Positions 24,733-35,660 of a DNA stretch of 64,000 nt are shown here, piece after piece. The stretch lies in contig NC_065872.1 in NCBI RefSeq assembly GCF_933775445.1, positions 14,942,001-15,006,000 of the forward strand. Reading direction: 5' to 3'. A model generated the notes under the pieces. The model made no database searches and was not told where the DNA came from. It saw nothing but the letters and a program-made list of their open reading frames with translations. Origin of the DNA: Argentina anserina (lineage: Eukaryota > Streptophyta > Magnoliopsida > Rosales > Rosaceae). The translations under genes were made by a program, and so were the position numbers. Within the stretch, counting starts at the first letter, position 1; every line of letters begins with the position of its first letter.

Positions 24733-25631
24733 GAAAATCCGTAGCTCCATGTGCTATTTAAATTGAGGGTAAATTGTGATAACAATTTTGGTTTTCAAGT
24801 TATTTATTTGAAATCAGAGAAAACCAAAGTCTTACTTTGCCAAGTTCATTTTGCAAAGATCAACAATATTTGTGTGGCTCATTTCTTGTCCTTCCATTGT
24901 TTGGGAAAAAATAATCATACATCATGCTAACATTAGTCAGCCCATTATGTTTATTGGAATAATTGGCCAAAAGAATCCCTATAGCCGTGTTGATTGGGAA
25001 AAGATTCCCATTTGACTTAAGGATTGACAGATCAAGGATCTCGATCTCTTTCGATTTATAGCTTGTTGGACAATAGAATCCGATAGAGAGTCTACAACAC
25101 CAATGAAATGTACATCGGATCAGTTATCGCTCCATCGTCGACTTCGGTCTAACAACAGCTTAAAGGACGTTTTAGCTTGCTGCTCCAGCATTTTGGACAT
25201 TGATCATTTCCCTTGTGATCTAATGCTACAATGATATTTGTTCATAGCATAAGTGTGAATTTTTGTAACCCTACGGGACATAAGACTTCTGTCACCGGTG
25301 AACAATGTTCACGAGATCAAGAACGCGATGATTAACCAGTACCAGAAGGCGTATATACAAGTTGAGGCAAAAATGATCTTCACAGAGACCTCATTGACGT
25401 TCTATTGCATGATTTCGTTATCTATCGAGGAAACATTTCATAAATGATTTTAATTTCTCTAGATTTTTAAAGTCCCTTTTCTATTTTCAAGAAGTTTGAC
25501 TTCACATGGTTCGTGAACTACTAGCAAGTATCTCGGACGACGACATAGCAAGCATCCAAGAAGACAGTTTGATTTCTGGCATGTCTATCGCAACACGCTT
25601 AATGCGACTAATTATCAAGAAACCTTGTTTT
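24733..25631. other. Unassigned interior of the composite insertion
   Basis: AT-rich sequence with no open frame of note and no match to the identified LTRs. It may be untranslated retroelement sequence. Confidence 0.3.
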
Positions 25632-26230
25632 GCGTAAGCTTAATCGATTCTTTGAATACCCAATTCAGTTTCCTTTTTCAGTTTCTCAAATTCAGGGACT
25701 AACTTGGGCTTTCTTTCCACGTTCTTCATTGCCGCCATGCTCCGCCTTCGAGCTTCCTCCTTCTTGCGATTCTAAGAGCGTCAATGAGCTCGTGGACTTC
25801 TTTTTGGTAAGCCTAGTTTCCTCTTTCTAGTTTTGACTTGATTCCTCTTCAAATTTCTCTGATTTAAGTTTGGTTCCAATACTCCCTTTTTGTATTTCGA
25901 TTTCATATGAGCTAGTGGGCTCAAGGAGTTTCGGACCCTCTCTAGTGTGAAAACAACTAGTTTGGAGATTTAGAATTAAAGTACAGAAGCTTGAGTGTGG
26001 AGCCGAGGAGTGCAACAGCTCCGGTTTGAAATCGATGACTTGTGGAGGTAGCAATCTCCTTCTCTTTACTTTTGTTCTATCAATATTGGTGGTTGATGAA
26101 TTGTTGAGAATCGTGTGAGTGAATTGTATGTTGCTTTGTATTGATCGTAAGTGGTTTGGGAGGCCGAATATAGGATCAGAGATATAAGGGTGAAAATATT
26201 AGTTTTTACCATTGTACTTTTACCCTTTTA
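25632..26230. repeat. Right arm of the 600-bp inverted repeat
   Basis: Reverse complement of 17912-20062 without the hAT element. After 26230 the sequence diverges into a GA-rich stretch (26260-26430) and an AT-rich tail ending at the TTACA terminus (26712). Confidence 0.85.
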
Positions 26231-26712
26231 CTGTTTATATAGCATTATTTTAATTTGTGGGGAAGGAGGAGGAGAATTTGGAGGTGGTGATGTATGTGTC
26301 AGACCTCGTTGGACGGCGGCAGTGCGAGGCCGACAAGAAGGTGGTTTGGTGCGGTCTCGGTGAGAAAACAAAGAAGAAAAAGAAGAAGACGAGATGAGGA
26401 AGAGAGAGAACAAGAAGGAAAGAAAAAGAACAGTGACTTGGGCCCGGCTCTTGGGCTCGGGTCAAGTTAAAGAAGACTGGGCTTCAAAAACAAATACCCA
26501 AATAGAAAATTATTTTTAAAGCAAAACACAACTTTAGAAAATCATTAAAACAAAACCGAGCGTCGGAAAAATATTCCGAATATATTTCCGAACTCGTGGC
26601 GATGTGTAGTTTAATAATGACGTATTAAACCACATACTTGATATTTACACTAAATGTCGATTAATTACTCCTAATATATCGGTAATCGAGATTAGAAATC
26701 TCAAGTATTACA

Positions 26713-27205
26713 ATTAGGATGTTTCTTGCCAAAGAGTATGTATTATCTCTACTAGGGTACTTATCTAGTTGGATACTTCTCGTCTAGGAGCATGTATTGT
26801 CTCTACTAGAGTACCTCTCATCTAGGGAACTTCTAAAGTAAGAGCACATATTATCTCTATATTATGATACTTCTCGTCTAGGACCATGTATTATCTCTAC
26901 TAGGGTACTTATCTATTAAGGTACTTCTCGTCTAGAAGCATATATTGTCTCTAGTAGGGTACTTCCTGCCTAGATATTTGTATCCTCTCTACTAGGGTAA
27001 TTCTTTAGTATGACATTTCTCACTCAGGAGCATGTATCGTCTCTAGAATTACCTCTAGAAGGGTACTTATGCCTAAGAGCATGCATCTCTACAAGGTTAT
27101 TTACTTCTCCCAAGGAGGATGCACGGCCTAGCTAGGAGCATGTTATTATCTTTAGAAGGTACTTCTCATCTAGGAGCATCTATCGGTTCTAAAAAAATGT
27201 TCCTC
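26713..27205. repeat. Tandem repeat array, right part
   Basis: About ten degenerate units with TACTTCTCGTCTAGGAGCATG and TCTCTACTAGGG motifs, continuing the array that stops at 16250. Spacing varies because of internal deletions. Confidence 0.85.
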
Positions 27206-27251
27206 TCAAGCGCGTTATAACAATATAGACTTTTATTAGGTTAATTAAATG

Positions 27252-28192
27252 CACGGGCGGCCCGGAGGGTGTGCCAAACGTGCAGTTGCACATGGCCTCC
27301 GATTTCCAGGGAGCCTCAAATATATATATATTTTTTGGTATATACATTTACTAAACAAATATATATTAATGCAATACATGCACAAATAACATTTCTCAGA
27401 TCAGTGGGCAATTTTTTGGGTTTTTTTAACTCTCTTTATCTTATGGTCTAGGCTGCACGGAATCGGGTACGGTTACGTGGAAGCGAAACGTTTGGAAACG
27501 CGAAAGCATGTTTTTCAAAATTTTTAGAAAGCGGGTACGTTTTAGAAACATCGAAAATAAAATAAAATATAAATATATATAAATTATATAAAAAATAAAT
27601 ATAATAATAAATTTTTTATTTAAGTAACTCAAAATCTCAAAAAACTTAAATAACTTGGTGTTCAACATTCGAAATAATACAAATATAATGAGAGATCTAG
27701 GTATCAACAAGAGAGAAGGAGGGTCGGCGACTCGGCAGAAGGTCAAAATATGTCGAAATAAGTTATTTAATTCGACGAATGTAGGTCTAGCCCTTCATTT
27801 AAAAAAAACATAAAAACCTTTATTTTTTGGAAAACTCGCGTTTCCAAAACACATTTTTCTAGAAACACGTTTCCGGGCGTTTCCGGACGTTTCCGGAGTG
27901 GTTCCGCTTCGGAAACGGGAAACGCCGTGCTTCCTAGCTTATGGTAAGTGGTTCGAACCCCATTATATTTTTTATTAATTATTTTCTTTCTCAACCAAAA
28001 AAATGTATACACCGTTTTTTTGGCTTTCTTTTTGTGATAATTTTTTCCCCTTTGTATCTCTCCTCTCTATTCTTCTTTTTGATTATTTCTGTCAATTTTT
28101 TTCAATAAAATTTTGAAATTATTATGTAATATATATATATCTCAGTAAAAAAAATTTCGCACATGACCTCTAAGTTTAGTGGACTGGCCCTG
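27252..28192. mobile_element. hAT-like element
   Basis: The left end CACGGGCGGCCCGGAGG and right end GTGGACTGGCCCTG (complement CAGGGCCAGTCCAC) form a diverged inverted repeat. ATTAAATG (27244-27251) and ATTAAATA (28193-28200) make a 7-of-8 target duplication. CACATGGCCTCC and CACATGACCTCT occur in inverted positions near the ends. A second hAT MITE interrupts it. Confidence 0.65.
27448..27937. mobile_element. hAT MITE nested in the 27252-28192 element
   Basis: The ends CTAGGCTGCACGG and CCGTGCTTCCTAG are inverted repeats. The perfect 8-bp duplication CTTATGGT lies at 27440-27447 and 27938-27945. Subterminal GGAAACG words recur in inverted orientation. The 490-bp element encodes nothing. Confidence 0.85.
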
Positions 28193-28200
28193 ATTAAATA

Positions 28201-28499
28201 TCTCGTCTTTTTAAGTATCCTACGCAAGCATCGTTAACCAATATTCAGAATACATAAGATACTCTTTCCAATTATATGAGATGTAAAAATATAATGTGGA
28301 AATAAGTAGAGGTCTTTTTTAATTTATGATGGGAGATAGATTTTCTAATTTGCCCTAAAAAAATTGCGACTGTAAGAAAATAAAAACAAGTGGGACCGTA
28401 GGAAAAATCACAAGGGCAAAAAAAACCTCAATTTACTGAATTTAGGGGAAAGGCCGAAAGAGCAAATTTTTGACTGCAGGCGGAGAGTAGTAGTACCAA
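28201..28499. promoter_or_regulatory. Upstream region of the CCCH zinc-finger gene
   Basis: AT-rich DNA directly 5' of the pyrimidine-rich leader of the zinc-finger gene. It probably holds the promoter, but I did not find a TATA box that stands out. Confidence 0.35.
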
Positions 28500-31400
28500 C
28501 ACCATCTCGAGTACTCAGCAGTTTAGCGCAGCACGCCAAGCCAAACCAAACCATTCTTCTGTTTGAGACGACACACTCTTGTCTTCTTCTTCTTCTTCTT
28601 CCTTTGACGAGCAGACTAGTTCACTCAAGTTTCAAACATGCCCAACTCGGTGTCTTCCAACGCCGTCTAGGGTTTCTCCGCTTCCATGTAAGTTCATTCC
28701 CAATCCCTCTTTTACTTTAGGATTTTGCATATTTTCATTGCTTCTCTTTGTTCAATTGGATCTCAATTTCAATTTTTTTAGGGTTTCGTCTCTACTGATA
28801 TTGGTGTTTTACTTGAAAGATTCGTACTTTGCATTTTGGGGGTTTCTTTAGGTTTCGTTTCTCTGTAAAGATTTGATCTTTGAAGTGGGTTTATTGAATT
28901 CGTACTGAAATTTTGAGATTTGGTGTCCTAGAGTGACTGCTACTTTGATTTTGTGTTTTCAAGTATGGTTCTTGGGATGTGTCAATTTGGGTCTGATTTG
29001 TACAAATATGTTCTTTGCAATTTTGTTTAGTTTTTTAAATTTTGATGATTATGAGTGAATGGATTTTAGTTTTTGTTGATTGTAATCATTGCATTGTTTA
29101 TAGTAGTATAAAACTACTGCTGGTGCGGGGTATTAACCAGTTGGATCTATCTTGAATGGGTGTTAAATATGAACATTGGACAATAATAGCCGAGATAAGA
29201 AAACATAATAATAGAAAAGACGAGTGTGTTAGTATGGTGTCTTCGTTTGGGGTCAACAGAAGCGGAGATGTGATCTCAATGGAAGCCGTGGAGAAAAGCA
29301 GAGGATTTTGAAAGGGTGGACAGCACAAAGAGAGGCAGAAAAGAGTGATTGAGAGGATGCACTTCCCCCTTTCTGTATTTAGGGAAGCTTTCAGTATATG
29401 TGTATCAACGTTTATGATTTTATCTTCATGAGTTTTTCCTTGCTCATTGGCTCATTCTTTTACTCTCTCTTTCCTCGGTAGCCTAGGTACCTCGATAGTT
29501 AAGCCTAGTGTATGTTTTAGATCTATGTTACTCTATAAGAGTACATTTACGTGGGTGCTGATATCTAGTATAATTTTCTGCAGTACTTTCATGAGGTCAC
29601 TGCATGGAGGGATTGCCAATTTCATTCAAAGTAACTGATTACAATAGCATCCTTCCACAAGTGCTGCATTGGATAGTAGTACATATTGTTGGATAAACCT
29701 TTAGACTGGAGGTTGCTCTGAAAGCTTTTGAGAATATAAATACTAAATAATCCAAGGACTCAGAAGAGAATGCTTCAACCTTCCCTTTATGCTCGATTTC
29801 GAGAAATGGAATGATGATTTGAGGGACCAGCCTAAGAAGCATATGGTTTTGAAGATTGCAGCATTCATCTTTAAAGAAGTGGATAGAAGTAGTTCATCGA
29901 AAGCTATCTGGTAGTTTAAACTTCAAACTGTCTATTAATTATCTTTCCACAGGATTCAAAGATTTGCAAAGGCACGAGACAACTTGGGAATTGAAGTTGC
30001 TAAGGGAGATTGGTATTATTTGGAAATTCATTCGCAATCTGGCAATATGTGTGAAGGATTTTGTTCCTAGTGTGTATAATATAATGTGAAAGATATTGAG
30101 GTCAACTTTATGACTGAAAAAAATCATTTTAATACAAGGAAGTTTTCTCACTGTACTTGAGCATATTACTCAGTACTGGTGAATGGGGGATTTTGAGCCA
30201 ATTGTATGTCCATTGAGCTTCTGAGCAGCTCTTGTTTTAAGAATCTTGTGTATTTCTGTATGTTGAATTCCAATCTTCCCTATGGATTTTGATGATGATT
30301 GTATGGACATCTTTTCTTGGGTGTGTCACAAATGATGTTCACTTTGTTAAATGCCACATTAGACAAATCAAGTGGTTAATTTGGCTTTGCTACTTCAAAT
30401 GGGGACTTGATCGAATGAAAAGCAGTTTCTTGACATGTGGCATATTTACTTGTTTAAAGGATATATTCTGCTATTTTCCAAATACAACAGATTTGAATGG
30501 AAAAGCACAATCCAATTGTTGTTCATTAATGAACTCTGCAAGTACTTCAGTGAGGTCTCAGGTTCATGTTGAAAACATAAAATACACCTAAAGGACTTGA
30601 AAAGCTGATTTTTGGTTTTTCATTTGGAAAGGTCAGAGGGATCAGTAACAGTGTTTTGAAAATGGATGGTTCTAACTTTTTTGCAGTTGGTAAAACATTT
30701 ATGGTGATAAAGTTTGCTCGACTTCTGTGTTGGACTTTATGACTTTCGCTAGGTATTGTCTCCTTGATGCCAGATAGAAGCCGGTTTCTGATACACAAAG
30801 CTATTTACATTCCGTTCCTGGTAACCATATCCTATGCAACTAATGTTAGAATGCATTCTAAGGTTTTTGGATTTCAAGAATCTTTGCGATGCCGAGATAT
30901 TGTAATCTAGCCAGGTCGGTTGTGGCTTTATGGTCTGTTACAATGCATTTGTGCATTTAAACTTATGGTTCTGGATTTCATGGAAATCTGCGGTGCCAAT
31001 ACTTGAAAAACTACTAAACTAGTCAAATGGGTGTAGTAGGTATTGATCTCTTCACTAGTGTGAATTTTTCCGGGCATGCCTCTGATCCATGGGTTAGTAA
31101 GGCCTCAAGTCCCCAACCTGTACCCTTTTCGTTGTTAATACATTAATACGTAAATGTATATATGTAAATGTGTCATACCGTGATATATGAATATGTGTGT
31201 GTGTGCGTGTGTTTTCTGTCACAAATTGTCTGTATTCTGCATCCCTATTCTTGTTGGATCTTGAAACTGATTGTGTGATTGAGGTTTCATTTCTGTTATT
31301 AAATTTAATTAATTGAAAGAATATTAACGTTTGCTAAATTATGCATCGTACTTGTGTTGTTTAAAATAGTGTGAATTTCACTATTTTCTGCACGTTAGTG

Positions 31401-31561
31401 GAAGATGCTAACTTGGTGGTATTTGAGAGAGATTAACTAAGCAAAAAAACAAATAGCAATTGTGCATGTCATTGTGATTGATTTTTTTATATATTTTTTG
31501 CAGTCTCCTGATTATACTTGGTGACAAGAAATAAACTACTGCTGCTCTAAGTCGCAGAGAA
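28500..31561 (+). other. 5' UTR exon, long UTR intron and start context of the CCCH gene
   Basis: A TCTTCTTCTTCTT-rich leader (about 28500-28687) ends at a good donor, GTAAGT at 28688. The next good acceptor is TTTTTTTGCAG ending at 31503. Exon 2 opens with 58 bp of leader before the ATG at 31562. The intervening 2.8 kb has the T-rich composition of a plant intron; its short open frames show no domain. A (TG)n run lies near 31190-31215. Additional leader exons cannot be excluded. Confidence 0.65.
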
Positions 31562-34500
31562 ATGAGTAGAAGCAGCAGGAAACGTTCTTCTAAATGGGAT
31601 TTGCCTGAAGAACCTCAATTTGAAGATTCTAACATACCAGATGATGGTTGGATGGGAAAAGCAGGTAGGCCATTTCATCATAAAGAATCTGGACGGGAGT
31701 GGCACTCTCCTGAGCTTGGTGGTAGTAATGCTTCAAAATGGTCTGGTTTAGAGACAAATGATATGCAGAGATCTAAGCGTAGTTCAGGATTGCCATCCAG
31801 GGAACCTTTACCTGGAAGCAGAAGCTTACATAGAAATGAAAGTATAAGTAAGGGTGGCAGCAGATATACTGAAGACTCCATGGTCTGGGATGAAGAAGGA
31901 AATTGCAGCACAAGGATGTCTCCTGGTCTGGATGAGTGGAGACAACATCGCAGTCGGTCCCCCAAAGGTGGTTGGAGCAGGCCACTGAGGTTAGATTTTC
32001 ACTCATGTAATTTCTGACTCACAGTTTCAGATGTGGTATCTGTACTGTAATATGTCCCAAAGTACAATATACATAATCTCTTATCCTCTGTACTGTACTA
32101 TCTTCTCTTCACATGAATCCTTTTTTTTTTTTTGGGTGCTTGAATAACTCTTGGTTAGTACTACGGTATGTATTATGGGTTTTATTGCCAGACATCCTGT
32201 TCAATTGTTCATTGACGTGAATACCATATTAATGAGTCAAACTGACTGGATAGTTTATGTTCTCCTAGTTGAGAACTCCCCATTGACACTTATATTCTCC
32301 TAATAAATATGTGCAGGGGTAGGAGCAGAAGTAGAAGCTGGACCAGGAGTAGAAGCCAGAGCTGGAGCAGGAGTCCAGATCGTGGCTATAGGCGAGAATC
32401 AGTTTTCCTTGACAGAAGTAGAAGCAGATCCGGAGTTTCAGCTCAAGTGTGCAAGGATTTTGCTGGTGGAAGATGCAGGAGAGGAAGTGATTGTCAGTTA
32501 CTACATGAGGGTAATTCCAATTATGATGATAGCTGGGAAGGTAGGCCCAGGAAAGGCAGTGTTTCAAAATACTCTACAACACCTGTTATAGGGGATAATC
32601 CATCAAAGAGTGGACGGTCTTCATATGGTAGTGAGTACGTGAATGGGATGTCTAGGAGGGAGACATCTAGCAAGTTTGATAATCACCGAGTTTCAGATGG
32701 GTTCAGTAAAGGTAATGCGAATGATACTATTAGAGACAGGGACAATGATAGAGAAAGGGAAAGTGATAGAAGGAGAAGAGATGCTTCTCCAGAGCGAGGT
32801 GCTGAGCGTGAGTTCCACAGGAGTAGTGATATTCCTTGCAAATTTTTTGCCGCAGGAAATTGTCGGAACAAAAACTTTTGTCGGTTTTCCCATCATATTC
32901 AATCACATGTAAGCACTGAAAGAAGGTCGCGGGATGACAGGTGGGGATCGAGCCACAATTTCACTGATACAGACCAGGCATGGAATGGTCCAAAATGGAA
33001 TGGTAGTGCATCAGATTCTGCAAAGTTGAGCCCTTCAGATAGTAGCGGAAGACCACAGGATGGCAGATGGGCCCTGGACCAAAATATAAATGATGCAGAC
33101 CATCCATGGGATGGTAAAAAATGGAGTGATTCTGTAGCTCCTCCAGAGTCGGCAAAGTTGGCTGCAGATAATAAGATTAATAACGGGAATATTGGTGTTC
33201 TGGAGCTAAGGTCAAATGCTTGGTCTATGAATGATAATAGATGGGGGCATGGTCCGAACAACGAGAAAGAAATGTGTGTTGATCCAAGTGCTAGTCATGA
33301 AGCAGCCAAGAAAAATGAGAAGGAAGTACAACTGTGGAAGGATGATAAAGTAGGTGCTAAGTCAAAAGATACTGAAAAATGGCTTGGTGATATGTCTCCA
33401 GATTGGAATTACACGTTGCAATCCTCCAACATTGGGAAAGAAGAGCACGGTCAACGGGGTTCTAAAATCTCAAGACTCGTTGATACTTCTATAAATGCTT
33501 GCAAGCAAGATATGTCTCCGGATTGGAATTATACATTGCAGACACAAAAAAATATTAGCAGAGAAGAGCACAGTCACATTGCACGGGGCTCAGAATCTTC
33601 AAGAGTTGATGATACTTCTCAAAAAGCCAGCAACCAAAATATAATGCGAGAAGCTGCAGGCCAGGTACACAGTGGTGCTTCTGTTATGCAACCAATGATA
33701 GCCGAAAGATCTAGTTATCTACTTGATGGCAAAAATGCAACTGATGGAACTGCTAGTTCTCATGCTGATCTCAATGTTTCTGCAAATATCATGTCACACC
33801 AAAGCTTTGACCATGGTGTGCAGAGTTCAACTGCTTTTCCGTATCCTGGCTTGAACACAATTGGGCATAGTCAAGCACCTATCCCAACTCACACCCAAGG
33901 ACTTGTAAGTCCACAAGATACACTGCCTGCACAGAGGAAATCAGTAATCAAGTTAGATATTGGGGATCCAAATACACCACTAGTTACTGGCCTTCCTCCA
34001 GTGCCTAATGTGGTAGGTGGTAAAGATCTCACACAACTAACCAGTCTTTCAGCCTCTCTGGCTCAGTTATTGGAAAATGGACATCAGCTTCCACAGCTTT
34101 ATGCTGCTTTAAATTCTCATAATGCATTGAATGCTCCTTCGTTTCCCAAATCAGAAGGATCTTCTGGTCAGCTCTCAGCTATTCAGCCGGACCCAGCCAT
34201 GTTGTCTCAGAAGCAGGAACAGAGTAACAACTCTGCGAGCCTGGTGTCAAATAGCACGGGGAAGACAAATTTTGATGGAAATCTAAATAAGCCGTCAAAT
34301 GATAACCATCATATTCGTAATTCAGTAGAGGAACCTAGGCGCAAGAGCCACCAGCCTGATGGACATAATAAGCATGGCCTTGATGGAAGAAAAAAAGTAG
34401 AAGAAGAGAACAACTCCCCAGAAAATGATCCCTTGGAGATCACAGATAAAGAGGGGGCTGGTGAGGGCAAGAAACTCAAGGAAGTGAAGGGTATTCGTGC

Positions 34501-35520
34501 ATTTAAATTTGCTCTTGCGGAGTATGTGAAGGATCTTTTAAAACCCTCATGGAAAGATGGTCAAGTCAGCAAAGATGCCTACAAAACCATAGTGAAGAAG
34601 GTCGTTGACAAAGTAACTGGTACCATTCCAGCGGCTAATATTCCACAGACACAAGAAAAGATTGATAGTTATTTGTCATTTTCAAAACCAAAGCTGACAA
34701 AACTTGTACAGGTGAGTGACTTTTATACTGTAGCATCTAGTAATTAAAAGCTTAGTTTGCTGTTTTTTAATGATTTATCTTTTTACTATACTTATAATGT
34801 GCTTGATTAGATTATGATAGATGCCCAATTTCTTTTGTTTTGTCTTGTTTATGAACATCATGTGCTGATAGTTATGTACTATCATCAGCATTGTCGTTAT
34901 TATTGTATACATAGTTTTGAAAAGATGATTAGAGAAAGAACATATCCTAGTGTATAAGGCGAAAAATCCACTTTGGTGTCACTCTGATTAATTGTTTTCT
35001 TTCACTTCAATCACTCTGTTGAGGGAGAAGTACTGGATTTGGGAATTCCCTTTTGCGTTTGATCTTAAGAAATCTATGTTCCCCATGTGTCAGGTTCTTC
35101 CCATTTCCCAATGGATGGAAATATTAATCACTGAAGCCCTTAACCTGAAAAGTATAGGTCTGTATTATTTGTCATTCAAAATGGAACATGGTTTTGGAAG
35201 ATATTAGAATCCCTAAATTGATAGAAAAGAGAAAGAAACTAGATTCTTGTGTACCTTCTGTTAGCATATGATTTGGAAGTCTGGGGTATGAAGTCAGGTG
35301 AAGAGTTTGTCTGAGGCCCTGTAAGGCCTTGGTGAAACTTAAATTATAGCTATGTTATTGGCATCATAGATTATAGATGTTCAAACTTCGGTTATAATAT
35401 CTTGTTTATTGTAATTTAGTGCATCTGTTACAATAGTTGGTAGTGGGTACTTCACCTTTATTAATTTGTTAGTATTTACATTTGTTGCAGGCATATGTGG
35501 AAAAAATGCAGAAAGGCTAA
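31562..35520 (+). CDS. CCCH zinc-finger protein, C3H38-like (3 coding exons, 950 aa)
   Basis: The coding exons are 31562-31989, 32317-34711 and 35491-35520, joined at GT-AG sites (GTTAGA/TGCAG and GTGAGT/TGCAG). The sum is 951 codons with the stop. The N-terminus is SRKRSSKWD, followed by an Arg/Ser-rich segment (about residues 145-166). Two C-x7-C-x5-C-x3-H fingers lie at about residues 188-206 (CKDFAGGRC) and 317-335 (CKFFAAGNC). The middle is long and polar with two pairs of internal repeats. The C-terminus (about 865-950) has the conserved [17 protein letters not shown] and [15 protein letters not shown] block shared with Arabidopsis C3H38/C3H55 and FES1 relatives. Tandem CCCH fingers bind RNA and the RS segment suggests a nuclear, splicing-linked role; this is inference. 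Reading through the last intron would instead end at TAA 34745-34747 after 12 extra codons. Confidence 0.9.
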
Positions 35521-35660
35521 ACAGGAGGAAATGGTGTTGATTTTTTTTTTTTTGTGTCTTATGGACAGCATCGCATCCCCAGTCTCGCACCCTCTGGACA
35601 TATTAGCTTTCCGTCCTGTTTATGTATACTAATTCAGTCGAGGATAGTGAAACTTAGGAC
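35521..35660 (+). other. Probable 3' UTR of the CCCH gene
   Basis: This follows the TAA at 35518-35520. It contains a T-run and a TGAATAATAGAG segment that could serve as a polyadenylation signal region. The end is not defined. Confidence 0.4.

Larger units (their letters stand above)
16251..26712 (-). mobile_element. Composite 10.46-kb retroelement insertion with ATTAG target duplication
   Basis: The insertion starts TGTCACATCCCG and ends AAGTATTACA. Read on the minus strand it runs TGTAATACTTGAG to CGGGATGTGACA, typical LTR ends. ATTAG stands at 16246-16250 and 26713-26717. Removing the insertion and one ATTAG restores a unit that aligns with the array unit around 26851-26915. The interior holds two copies of the CGGGATGTGACA terminus (16251 and 20179), a 600-bp inverted repeat, nested hAT elements, a Gypsy fragment and a tandem duplication. 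No coding region of the outer element was found, so it is a rearranged or non-autonomous Gypsy-type element. Confidence 0.8.

Noticed and set aside
15985..27205. CRISPR array or phage-like repeats
   Set aside because: The repeats are adjacent, degenerate and without unique spacers, in a plant genome; an ordinary tandem array split by a transposon.
29098..30798. Short open frames within the CCCH gene's leader intron
   Set aside because: No domain, no matching splice sites, and the composition fits an intron.
31678..33261. Antisense open frames over the CCCH exons
   Set aside because: They mirror the sense coding frame and lack motifs.
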